DNA of 64,000 nt from Glaciecola sp. (lineage in GTDB: Bacteria > Pseudomonadota > Gammaproteobacteria > Enterobacterales > Alteromonadaceae). Both the position numbers and the translations under genes were made by a program. The stretch spans positions 119,968 through 183,967 of the forward strand of contig JAQWNF010000003.1 of the NCBI GenBank assembly GCA_029246415.1. Direction: 5' to 3'. The notes under the pieces are model-generated. The model was not told the DNA's origin. It did not search any database and was given only the letters and a program-made list of their open reading frames with translations. Positions 56,223 to 64,000 of this stretch are shown one piece after another; positions within the stretch are counted from its first letter, which is position 1; every line of letters starts with the position of its first letter.

Positions 56223-59081
56223 ATGACAAATGGAACATATTGCGTTGTGATAAATCGGTTGAAAAGTGTAATCAGTTCTTTAGTTGTGTTCGGGATATTA
56301 GGTCTAACCCTAGCGCTACTTGGCACTGCATCATTATATTTTTACGTTAAAACTGATCTACCTTCGGTTGAGTCTCTCAAAGACGTGCGCCTGCAAACAC
56401 CGATGAAAATTTATACCCAAGAAGGCCTGCTTATTTCTCAATATGGTGTGAAAAGACGCATACCTGTAACTATCGATGATGTACCCCAACAATTAATTCA
56501 TGCGATTTTAGCTACTGAAGATTCTCGTTTTTATGATCATGATGGGATTGACCCGATAGGTATGGTGCGCGCCTTGATTAATCTCATAGTAACTGGTGAA
56601 AAAGGACAGGGTGGTAGTACCCTAACCATGCAAATAGCACGTGGATTTTTCTTATCCAGAGAAAAAACCTACATTCGAAAGATCAAAGAAGTCTTTATTG
56701 CATGGCACATAGAACAGACACTCACGAAAAATGAAATTCTCACCTTATACCTGAATAAGATCGAACTAGGGCATCGTGCTTTTGGTTTTGGCGCTGCAGC
56801 ACAAGTGTATTATGGCGCATCTCTAACTGAGCTAAACTTAGCGCAAATAGCCACGCTTGCTGGCTTACCTCAAGCGCCGTCAGTGCTCAATCCGATTAGT
56901 CGACCTGACCGTTCAGTAGAGCGTCGACGTATTGTGCTATTACGCATGTTAGATGAGGGGTATATTACCCGTGAAGAATTTAAAATAGCGCGTGATGAGC
57001 CAGTTACTGCATCCAAGCATGGCGCAGAAATTGATTTTTCAGCACCGTATTTAGCCGATATTATTTATAACGAAATGGTTGAGTTGTACGGTAAAGAAGA
57101 AGCTGAAACAGGGGGTTATCAAGTCTATGCGACAGTGCCAGCTAAGTTACAGCAAGCGGCGCAGCGTGCCCTGATTCAAAATATTCATGATTATGATGAA
57201 CGTCATGGTTATCGCGGGGTAATTACTAATTTAGACGAGCTGTATCAATTATGGCAATTTGAAACGGAACAAACGGATACATTTGTTCCGGAGCAAAAGG
57301 CACAGCCGTTAAGCGCGATTGATATCGATATGTCGGGCCAGGAGAGTGAGGATGAAGCCGATATACCAGACAGCCCTGAACCGTCTATATTTATTAAGCC
57401 CGTTGAGACTGAACCGTCACAGGTAGAAAATACAGAGTTAGCTCAGAGCCCTAGCGAGATTTTATTGGATACCCTTCCGTTTGGTGTGCTGCTTGATTTA
57501 TTGGCGCAAGTTGATCCCGTTACTCCGCTAGAGCCTGCTATTGTTATGACGCTTGCGGAGCAATCTATGCAAGTGCTCAATCAACAAGGTGAAATACACA
57601 CTATTGAGTGGCCTGGATTAGCATGGGCACGTCCTTATATTAATGATCAACGTCAAGGTGCTATTCCTAATCGTGCCAGTGATATTGTGCACATTGGCGA
57701 TATTGTTTATGTGCGTCAAGTAACTGAAAACGAACTGTATTTATCACAATTGCCAGAAGTAAGCAGTGCATTTGTCGCATTAGATCCCATTGATGGAGCA
57801 GTACAAGCGGTTGTGGGTGGGTATAACTTTTATCAAAGCCAATTTAACCGCGCCACACAAGCAAAACGCCAAGTGGGTTCAAATATTAAACCGTTTGTTT
57901 ACTCTGCGGCATTAGAGAATGGGTATACCATTGCAAGCGTCATTAATGATGCGCCAATTAATCAATGGGATTCCAGTAGTGGTATTGCATGGCGACCACA
58001 AAACTCTCCGCCAGTATATGATGGCCCGATCCGCATGCGTCAAGCATTAGGTAAATCAAAAAACGTGGTGTCTGTGCGCTTGTTGCGTGCCGTAGGCATT
58101 GAAAATACTGCCCGTCATATCGCCAAATTTGGTTTTGATTTAGATGATATTCCTCGAGATGAAACGTTATCATTAGGTTCGGGCTCACATACTCCTTTGG
58201 AGGTTGTGACTGGAATAGCGACGATTGCTAACGGAGGCTATGCGGTAACACCATACTTTATTAATAAAATAACCAATGAATCTGGTGATGTTATTTATCA
58301 AGCTAACATGCCACGAGCGTGTGATGATTGTGATGTGACGTTCAGCGATACCACTCCCAAAGCGGATACCAACGGCAATATAGCAACGCTCGAAGCCCTA
58401 CTCGCGCAAGAACTCACAAGCGCCGATAGCAGTATTGATGTGCCTGCAGAAAAAGTCATTCCCGCCCCGCGTGTTATTAATGCCCAAAACGCCTTTTTAG
58501 TATCACAAATGATGCGCAGTGCCGTGCGGGCTAATGGTAGTTGGAACAATAAAACCTATTGGCTAGGTACCGGGTGGCGGGCGCGTAATTTACTACAACG
58601 CACCGATATCGGAGGTAAAACAGGAACAACGAATGATTCGAGAGATACTTGGTTTAGTGGATTTGCTCCAGGTTTAGTTGCTACTAGCTGGGTAGGCTTT
58701 GATGATAGTGCAAGGCAGTTAGGCCGTACGTCGCGCAATCAAAATTTGATCAATTTAAATCCAAGTAAATTTAATTGGATTGGTAATGGATTATTTGGCG
58801 GGGAAGACGGCGCAAAAGCGGCGCAACCTGCTTGGATCAGATTTATGCAAGTCGCCTTAGCAGATGTGCCCGAAGGTAGCACTCAAGTACCGGATGGGAT
58901 CACGCAAGTGCGGATCGACCGCACCACAGGTAAGTTGACGGATCGGACGGATCATACCTCCATGTTTGAATATTTTCAGTTAGGAACACAGCCGACATCC
59001 AAAGTCAGTCAAGACCAGATTGTTGACCCATTACAAGAACAAAAAACAGCGGTAAAAGAAGAAGCTGACGATATTTTTTAA
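56223..59081 (+). CDS. mrcA: Bifunctional penicillin-binding protein 1A (class A PBP)
   Basis: Inner-membrane peptidoglycan synthase. After one helix (VVFGILGLTLALLGTASLYF) the GT51 domain has ATEDSRFYDHDGIDPIGMVR and GGSTLTMQIARGFFLSREKT. The transpeptidase has SNIK (SxxK) in RQVGSNIKPFVY, SKN, and KTGTTNDSRDTWF. An acidic, Glu/Pro-rich insert lies between the two domains (about positions 57270-57470), making the protein longer than the usual 800-850 residues. The start is uncertain: ATG 56223 is given; GTG 56247 (INRLKSVISS) or ATG 56139 are possible. It is divergent from pilMNOPQ as in many relatives. Confidence 0.94.
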   Translation: MTNGTYCVVINRLKSVISSLVVFGILGLTLALLGTASLYFYVKTDLPSVESLKDVRLQTPMKIYTQEGLLISQYGVKRRIPVTIDDVPQQLIHAILATEDSRFYDHDGIDPIGMVRALINLIVTGEKGQGGSTLTMQIARGFFLSREKTYIRKIKEVFIAWHIEQTLTKNEILTLYLNKIELGHRAFGFGAAAQVYYGASLTELNLAQIATLAGLPQAPSVLNPISRPDRSVERRRIVLLRMLDEGYITREEFKIARDEPVTASKHGAEIDFSAPYLADIIYNEMVELYGKEEAETGGYQVYATVPAKLQQAAQRALIQNIHDYDERHGYRGVITNLDELYQLWQFETEQTDTFVPEQKAQPLSAIDIDMSGQESEDEADIPDSPEPSIFIKPVETEPSQVENTELAQSPSEILLDTLPFGVLLDLLAQVDPVTPLEPAIVMTLAEQSMQVLNQQGEIHTIEWPGLAWARPYINDQRQGAIPNRASDIVHIGDIVYVRQVTENELYLSQLPEVSSAFVALDPIDGAVQAVVGGYNFYQSQFNRATQAKRQVGSNIKPFVYSAALENGYTIASVINDAPINQWDSSSGIAWRPQNSPPVYDGPIRMRQALGKSKNVVSVRLLRAVGIENTARHIAKFGFDLDDIPRDETLSLGSGSHTPLEVVTGIATIANGGYAVTPYFINKITNESGDVIYQANMPRACDDCDVTFSDTTPKADTNGNIATLEALLAQELTSADSSIDVPAEKVIPAPRVINAQNAFLVSQMMRSAVRANGSWNNKTYWLGTGWRARNLLQRTDIGGKTGTTNDSRDTWFSGFAPGLVATSWVGFDDSARQLGRTSRNQNLINLNPSKFNWIGNGLFGGEDGAKAAQPAWIRFMQVALADVPEGSTQVPDGITQVRIDRTTGKLTDRTDHTSMFEYFQLGTQPTSKVSQDQIVDPLQEQKTAVKEEADDIF

Positions 59082-59174
59082 ACTTCGTTCTCCTAAATGG
59101 CTAAGGGAGTATAAAAAGCATCGCGTCACCGTTACTAGATACTTAATAAAAACAAAATAAACGACAGAAAAACT

Positions 59175-60872
59175 ATGACTCAAACAACTAATAATAATCC
59201 ATATTTATATATTCCTTATTCAGGTCCAGCACTGTTAGAAACCCCTCTACTCAATAAGGGCAGTGCGTTTAGTGCTATCGAACGTAAAACATTTAATTTG
59301 ATGGGGCTATTACCTCCGCGTTATGAGTCTATCGAAGAGCAAGTAGAACGCGCTTATATGCAGTATTCGAGCTTTACCGATCCGCTCAACAAACACATTT
59401 ATTTACGCAATATTCAAGACACTAACGAGACGTTATTTTACAAACTCGTGCAAGGGAATATTGAAGAAATGATGCCGATCATTTACACCCCGACCGTGGG
59501 TGATGCCTGTGAGAAGTTTTCTGATATCTATCGCAGCTCACGCGGGCTGTTTATCTCACATCAAGAACGTCACAACTTAGATGATATCCTGCGCAATGTC
59601 ACCAAACCTAAAGTGAAAGTGATTGTTGTCACGGATGGCGAACGAATTTTAGGATTAGGCGACCAAGGCATTGGTGGGATGGGGATCCCGATTGGGAAAT
59701 TGTCCTTATATACCGCTTGTGGCGGGATTTCTCCAGCATATACCTTGCCTATTACCTTAGATGTGGGTACGAATAATCAAAAATTACTCGATGATCCTAT
59801 GTATATGGGAGAGCGTCACGAACGTATCAGCCAAGACAAATATGATGAGTTTGTTGAATTGTTTATGCAAGCTGTGAAGCGCCGTTGGCCTGATGCTATG
59901 GTGCAGTTTGAAGATTTTGCCCAACCTAATGCCATGCCTATTTTGATCAAATACCGCGATACCTATTGTTGTTTTAATGATGATATTCAAGGTACAGCAG
60001 CTGTGGCACTTGGTACGTTATTAGCAGCATGTCGCATGACCAATAAAAAATTGTCGGATATGCGGGTGGCATTTGTCGGTGGCGGATCGGCGGGCTGTGG
60101 TATTGCTGAAATGCTGATCCAACAAATGCGTCATGAAGGGCTCAGCGATGTCGATGCTCGTCGCCGTATTTATATGCTTGACCGTCTCGGTTTAATCACG
60201 GATGGACAAACGAGTCTGCGTGATTTCCAAGCCAAACTCGCACAACAACCCGACGATCTGGTTGAGTGGAACATTAGCGGTGAGTACGCCACCTTATTAG
60301 AAGTGGTGCAACATGCCAAACCTGATATTTTGATTGGGGTGTCTGGTGTCCCAGGACTGTTTACCCAAGATGTGGTCGAGGCAATGGCGCAACATCATGA
60401 ACGCCCAATTATCTTTCCATTATCCAACCCTTCGCGCCAAGTCGAAGCACATCCATTAGATGTCATTAACTGGACTAAAGGTAAAGTGATTATCGCCACC
60501 GGTAGCCCATTTGGTGATGTGTTGTATGAAGGCAAGGCTTTTCATGTGGCTCAATGTAACAACTCGTATATCTTCCCGGGGATTGGTTTAGGTGTAATCG
60601 TGTCCAAAGCACGGACGATTTCTGATGAAATGATCATGGCTAGTTCTAATACCTTGGCTGATGTATCGCCGCTAGCGAATAGCGGTACAGGCGGGTTACT
60701 GCCTCCGTTGACGCAAATCACCCAATTAAGCAAATCCATCGCGTTTAATGTTGCCAAAGTCGCGATGAACCAAGGGCATGCATTAACCATCAGTGATGAT
60801 GAATTACGCGAGCGTATTGAAAAATACTTTTGGACGCCACAATACCGTCAATACAAACGCTCAAGCGTGTGA
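59175..60872 (+). CDS. maeA: NAD-dependent malic enzyme MaeA
   Basis: Oxidatively decarboxylates malate to pyruvate. 565 residues, the length of the large NAD-type enzymes. [20 protein letters not shown] and [16 protein letters not shown] are hallmark blocks. The metal site is around [20 protein letters not shown] and [15 protein letters not shown]. The Rossmann motif is [17 protein letters not shown]. It is likely monocistronic or weakly linked to azlCD, which starts 9 bp later. Pyruvate from this enzyme could feed acetyl-CoA for PHB, but that is inference. Confidence 0.95.
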   Translation: MTQTTNNNPYLYIPYSGPALLETPLLNKGSAFSAIERKTFNLMGLLPPRYESIEEQVERAYMQYSSFTDPLNKHIYLRNIQDTNETLFYKLVQGNIEEMMPIIYTPTVGDACEKFSDIYRSSRGLFISHQERHNLDDILRNVTKPKVKVIVVTDGERILGLGDQGIGGMGIPIGKLSLYTACGGISPAYTLPITLDVGTNNQKLLDDPMYMGERHERISQDKYDEFVELFMQAVKRRWPDAMVQFEDFAQPNAMPILIKYRDTYCCFNDDIQGTAAVALGTLLAACRMTNKKLSDMRVAFVGGGSAGCGIAEMLIQQMRHEGLSDVDARRRIYMLDRLGLITDGQTSLRDFQAKLAQQPDDLVEWNISGEYATLLEVVQHAKPDILIGVSGVPGLFTQDVVEAMAQHHERPIIFPLSNPSRQVEAHPLDVINWTKGKVIIATGSPFGDVLYEGKAFHVAQCNNSYIFPGIGLGVIVSKARTISDEMIMASSNTLADVSPLANSGTGGLLPPLTQITQLSKSIAFNVAKVAMNQGHALTISDDELRERIEKYFWTPQYRQYKRSSV

Positions 60873-60881
60873 GTTAGATAA

Positions 60882-61601
60882 ATGAGTGTAAGCAAACCCT
60901 CTCAACATGCATTTGTTGAGGGGATGTTAATTGCGTTTCCGTTATTACTCGGATTTGTGCCGGTGGCATTTATGCTCGGTGCTGAAGCTGCGCAAAAAGA
61001 CTTTTCCAGTGTGTTGATCATGTTTTTAACTATGGTTAATTTTGCCGGTGGTTCTGAATTTGCAGCTATCGAACTATGGACTTCGCCGCCTGCTGTATTG
61101 TTTATTATATTCGTAACCTTAATGGTAAACAGCCGTCATATCATTATGGGGGCGACGCTTGCTCCGCATATTAAACATTTGCCAAAACGAAAAATTTTGC
61201 CAACGTTGTTTTTTATGGCTGATGAGGTGTGGGCATTAGCGATGCAAGATATTACGAAACAACACAAACACACCCCGTCTAAAAAAGGTTTTCGCTTTGA
61301 TTTTTATCTCGGTGTTGCGTTACCACTGTATGTCACTTGGTCGGTGTGTGCGGGGTTAGGTGCTTACTATGGCAACATGTTAGGTGATTTACACCAATAT
61401 GGCCTGCATATGGCATTTCCTGCGATGTTTATCGTTATTTTAGTGGGCATGTGGAATGGCAAACATAATGCCTTACCTTGGCTAGTGAGTGCCCTAGTGG
61501 CAATGTTGGCTTATCATTATCTGCCCGGTGGCTGGTATGTGATTTTAGGCACGTTCAGTGGCATTGTGGTGGTGTATTTTCAAGGAGATAGCAATGCTTG
61601 A
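60882..61601 (+). CDS. azlC: AzlC family branched-chain amino acid exporter, large subunit
   Basis: A 239-residue membrane protein with about seven helices. GMLIAFPLLLGFVPVAFMLG and TLMVNSRHIIMGATLAPHIK are AzlC signatures. AzlC and AzlD together export branched-chain amino acids or analogues. Its stop overlaps azlD by 8 bp. It starts 9 bp after maeA, so the three may share a transcript. Confidence 0.92.
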   Translation: MSVSKPSQHAFVEGMLIAFPLLLGFVPVAFMLGAEAAQKDFSSVLIMFLTMVNFAGGSEFAAIELWTSPPAVLFIIFVTLMVNSRHIIMGATLAPHIKHLPKRKILPTLFFMADEVWALAMQDITKQHKHTPSKKGFRFDFYLGVALPLYVTWSVCAGLGAYYGNMLGDLHQYGLHMAFPAMFIVILVGMWNGKHNALPWLVSALVAMLAYHYLPGGWYVILGTFSGIVVVYFQGDSNA

Positions 61602-61893
61602 TCTAGCAACATTGTTGACTATCCTCGGAATGGGAATGGTGACATATTTTACCCGTATATGCGGCTTCTTGTTATTGCGCAATAAAACCTTAAACGCCAA
61701 GCAAACGCAAATGATGTCAGTGGCGCCAGGTTGCGTATTTATTTCAATTATTGCGCCGGAGTTTTTAACGGGAACGAGCGGTGACATATTAGCGTTGTTG
61801 GTGACATTTCTAGCAGCATTGCGCCTAGGTATGCTAGGCACAATAGTCGTGGGGATCGCTAGTGCGTATGGCTTTAATTGGCTATTAAGCTAG
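61594..61893 (+). CDS. azlD: AzlD family transporter small subunit
   Basis: A 99-residue protein with three to four helices (TLLTILGMGMVTYFTRICGF, ILALLVTFLAALRLGMLGTI). The start at 61594 follows AAGGAG and overlaps the azlC end; an earlier in-frame start at 61558 lies inside azlC. It is the AzlC partner. Its 3' end overlaps the convergent argA by 9 bp. Confidence 0.92.
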   Translation: MLDLATLLTILGMGMVTYFTRICGFLLLRNKTLNAKQTQMMSVAPGCVFISIIAPEFLTGTSGDILALLVTFLAALRLGMLGTIVVGIASAYGFNWLLS

Positions 61894-63219
61894 TGCTAAT
61901 TTAAACACTTTTGATTTGCGCGTAAAATTATACAGCTCTTGTTTTTGTTGTGGCAAATCACTGATATCACCGGGTATAAAGCCTTGTTCCAAGAACCAAT
62001 GCGCAGTTAAGGTAGTTAGGACAAACAGTGTCTCTAATCCTTGTCCTGAAGCTCTTGCGCGAATAGCATCTAAGATGCGTTCACCGCGATTTTGACCTCG
62101 ATATGCAGCATGGGTCGCCACGCATGATAGTTCGCCAAGTCGATCATCAGGATAAGCATAAAGAGCAGCACAAGCGATGATCATACCATCTCGTTCAATG
62201 ACGATAAACTGGTCGATTTCGTTTTCTAGGCGTTCACGCGAGCGTTTAACTAGCGCACCTGATTCTTCAAGAGGTTTGATAAGACTTAAGATCCCACCCA
62301 CATCTTCTATGTGAGCTGGACGCAGTTGTTCGTAGTTGTTTTCCATCACCAATGAACCTGTACCGTCACGGGTAAATAGCTCTTTGATCAATGCGCCATC
62401 AATATCATAACTGACACAGTGGGCACGAGGGATCCCTTGTTCGACGCTATTATGCAGCGCATTAATAACACTGGGCTCATTCACCAGATTACCTTGGTCG
62501 ATCAACATTTCAAAACGCACCAATTCAATATTACGATGTAAAATGAGTTCAGCACCGGTATCACCAGTGACTTTTTCCATGATCCCTTTGAATTCAGAAA
62601 AGGCGATTAATTTGTCGGCAGCCAACGCTTCAGCTGCGCGAGTTGCGACCTCTTCGTGGGATAGATTAAATACTTCACCAGTTGGCGAATAACCAATCGG
62701 AGATAGCAACACGATAGAGCCATCATTGAGGTGATCATTAATCCCTTGGGTATCAATTCTGCGTACAAACCCCGTGTTTTCAAAATCGATACCATCGCGT
62801 ACACCCATAGGTTTAGCGACGACTAAGTTACCAGAAGCAACGCGAATTTGAGCACCGTGCATCGGTGAATTTGCCAGTCCCATAGTCAATAGTGCTTCAA
62901 CTTGAGAGCGCACTGAACCCGCTGCGTCTTTAACACATTCTAAGGTCGTTTTATCAGTGATCCGCACCTCACCATGAAAACGCCCTTCGATGTTACGTAG
63001 TTCAATCCGTTCGTCAATTTGTGGACGAGCACCATGCACGATCACCACGCGCACTCCTAATGTGTTAAGGAGTGCGATATCGTGGATAATAGAAGGTAAA
63101 GTAGGGCTTTCTATTGCTTCTCCGCTGAGCATCAATACAAATGTTTTGCCGCGATGGGCATTAATGTAAGGCGCTGAATTGCGAAACAGCGTGATCATAT
63201 CTTGATGAGAAAGCACCAT
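61885..63219 (-). CDS. argA: Amino-acid N-acetyltransferase ArgA (N-acetylglutamate synthase)
   Basis: The first step of arginine synthesis, acetylating glutamate. The classical 444-residue form has an N-terminal amino-acid-kinase domain (VLMLSGEAIESPTLPSIIHD, VRVVIVHGARPQIDERI) and a C-terminal GNAT domain (LGELSCVATHAAYRGQNRGE, AHWFLEQGFIPGD). It starts 9 bp after the argH stop. The kinase-like domain is the usual site of arginine feedback inhibition. Confidence 0.95.
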   Translation of the reverse strand: MVLSHQDMITLFRNSAPYINAHRGKTFVLMLSGEAIESPTLPSIIHDIALLNTLGVRVVIVHGARPQIDERIELRNIEGRFHGEVRITDKTTLECVKDAAGSVRSQVEALLTMGLANSPMHGAQIRVASGNLVVAKPMGVRDGIDFENTGFVRRIDTQGINDHLNDGSIVLLSPIGYSPTGEVFNLSHEEVATRAAEALAADKLIAFSEFKGIMEKVTGDTGAELILHRNIELVRFEMLIDQGNLVNEPSVINALHNSVEQGIPRAHCVSYDIDGALIKELFTRDGTGSLVMENNYEQLRPAHIEDVGGILSLIKPLEESGALVKRSRERLENEIDQFIVIERDGMIIACAALYAYPDDRLGELSCVATHAAYRGQNRGERILDAIRARASGQGLETLFVLTTLTAHWFLEQGFIPGDISDLPQQKQELYNFTRKSKVFKLALA

Positions 63220-63228
63220 TTACTAAGA

Positions 63229-64000
63229 CTACCTTTGTTGTTGGGCGACAAATTCTGCCGCTGCTTTAACCGCAGCGGTAACAGGCTCAATACCTGTACC
63301 ACCTAGGATATTACGTTTATCCACCAAGTATTCTAGTTGCAATATTGGATATACATCGTCTGTAATGGTGTCTGAGAACTGTTGTAACTCAGGAATGCTC
63401 AGCGCTTCTAATGCTTTGCCTTGACCTAGAGCATAAACTACAGCTTGACCTGAAATATCATGTGCGGTGCGGAACGGGATCCCTTTACCTACAAGATAAT
63501 CGGCTAATTCAGTGGCATTGGCATAACCTTGTTGTGCTGCTTGCTTACAACGGGCTTTGTCTAAGGTAATCGTTTGCAGGACTTCGACACCAATAGATAG
63601 GCATATATGCCACTGCGTCACCGCATCAATTGCGCCTTCTTTGTCTTCTTGCATATCTTTGTTATAGGCAAGTGGCAAGCCTTTCATTGTGACTAACAAG
63701 CCTTGTAATGCTCCGAATACACGGCCACATTTACCGCGCATTAGCTCTAATGCATCAGGGTTTTTCTTTTGCGGCATCAACGATGAACCAGAGGTCACAC
63801 TGTCGCCTAATTTAATGAATTGCGCTTCACCTGAGTTATAAAAGATCAAATCTTCAGCTAAACGCGACATGTGCATCATGCTAGTGGATGCACAAAATAG
63901 TAACTCTAAAACAAAATCACGATCAGATACGGCATCTAAGCTGTTTACACAAGGACTATCAAAACCGAGCTGCGTCGCAATTTCATGGCGGTCAACGGGA
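63229..64000 (-). CDS. argH: Argininosuccinate lyase ArgH, C-terminal part (5' end outside window)
   Basis: The frame stays open to the right edge, so about 256 C-terminal residues are seen. They include the signature [20 protein letters not shown] with the catalytic Ser loop, and [20 protein letters not shown] near the edge. The enzyme cleaves argininosuccinate to arginine and fumarate. A Met inside the frame at 63879 is not the start. argA follows closely, giving an argH-argA pair. Confidence 0.95.
   Translation of the reverse strand, partial: PVDRHEIATQLGFDSPCVNSLDAVSDRDFVLELLFCASTSMMHMSRLAEDLIFYNSGEAQFIKLGDSVTSGSSLMPQKKNPDALELMRGKCGRVFGALQGLLVTMKGLPLAYNKDMQEDKEGAIDAVTQWHICLSIGVEVLQTITLDKARCKQAAQQGYANATELADYLVGKGIPFRTAHDISGQAVVYALGQGKALEALSIPELQQFSDTITDDVYPILQLEYLVDKRNILGGTGIEPVTAAVKAAAEFVAQQQR

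Overview
The window is a chromosomal segment of a Gram-negative gammaproteobacterium. Gene order points to the Alteromonadales: mrcA diverges from pilMNOPQ-aroK-aroB-damX-dam with rpe-trpS beyond, and argD-astA-astD-DUF1338 form a block. Base composition looks moderately AT-rich and even throughout. I see no rRNA, tRNA, CRISPR array, prophage or insertion sequence. Genus is not resolved, and nearly all genes belong to known families.

Layout. 1-2066: the N-terminal part of an M3 peptidase lipoprotein, purU, and a decayed LigT-type 2H phosphoesterase. 2275-12310: a polyhydroxybutyrate (PHB) region. phaB is on the plus strand; on the minus strand, in transcription order, come phaC, the three-subunit transhydrogenase pntAA-pntAB-pntB, phaR, two phasins, phaZ and a lytic transglycosylase. 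12511-15644: mrcB (PBP1B) and a convergent Pro-rich membrane protein. 15689-17512: nitrogen-regulated glnK-amtB with NtrC-like sites, a sigma-54-type promoter and a terminator. 17533-22906: hexapeptide acetyltransferase, VF530-family protein, SGLT-type symporter, gamma-glutamyltransferase and Dyp peroxidase. 22950-26476: class III cyclase and pyrB-hemL. 26719-31882: an RND efflux pair, a 37-codon membrane ORF and a DUF2982 protein. 31885-37123: hybrid histidine kinase and parC. 37219-45608: the arginine succinyltransferase block, HDOD protein, pabA/trpG, trpS and rpe. 45988-47474: TorF-type porin and two small proteins. 47516-56117: dam, damX, aroB, aroK and pilQPONM. 56223-64000: mrcA, NAD-malic enzyme, azlCD, argA and the 3' part of argH.

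How the genes work together. The clearest functional cluster is PHB storage: reductase (PhaB), synthase (PhaC), granule proteins, depolymerase and repressor (PhaR), with the proton-translocating transhydrogenase that can supply the NADPH PhaB uses. The promoter of the larger phasin is flanked by two inverted, nearly identical TGC-rich 16-mers, which are candidate PhaR operators. Other themes are peptidoglycan synthesis and remodelling, type IV pilus assembly, nitrogen and arginine metabolism, and Dam methylation.

I found no convincing new multi-gene system. The observations most worth following are the PHB/transhydrogenase arrangement with its operator pair, a REP-like palindrome family that supplies a misleading ATG to mrcB, the LigT remnant, a small CxxC membrane ORF after the RND pump, a kinase with a degenerate receiver, and possible nitrogen control of the TorF porin.
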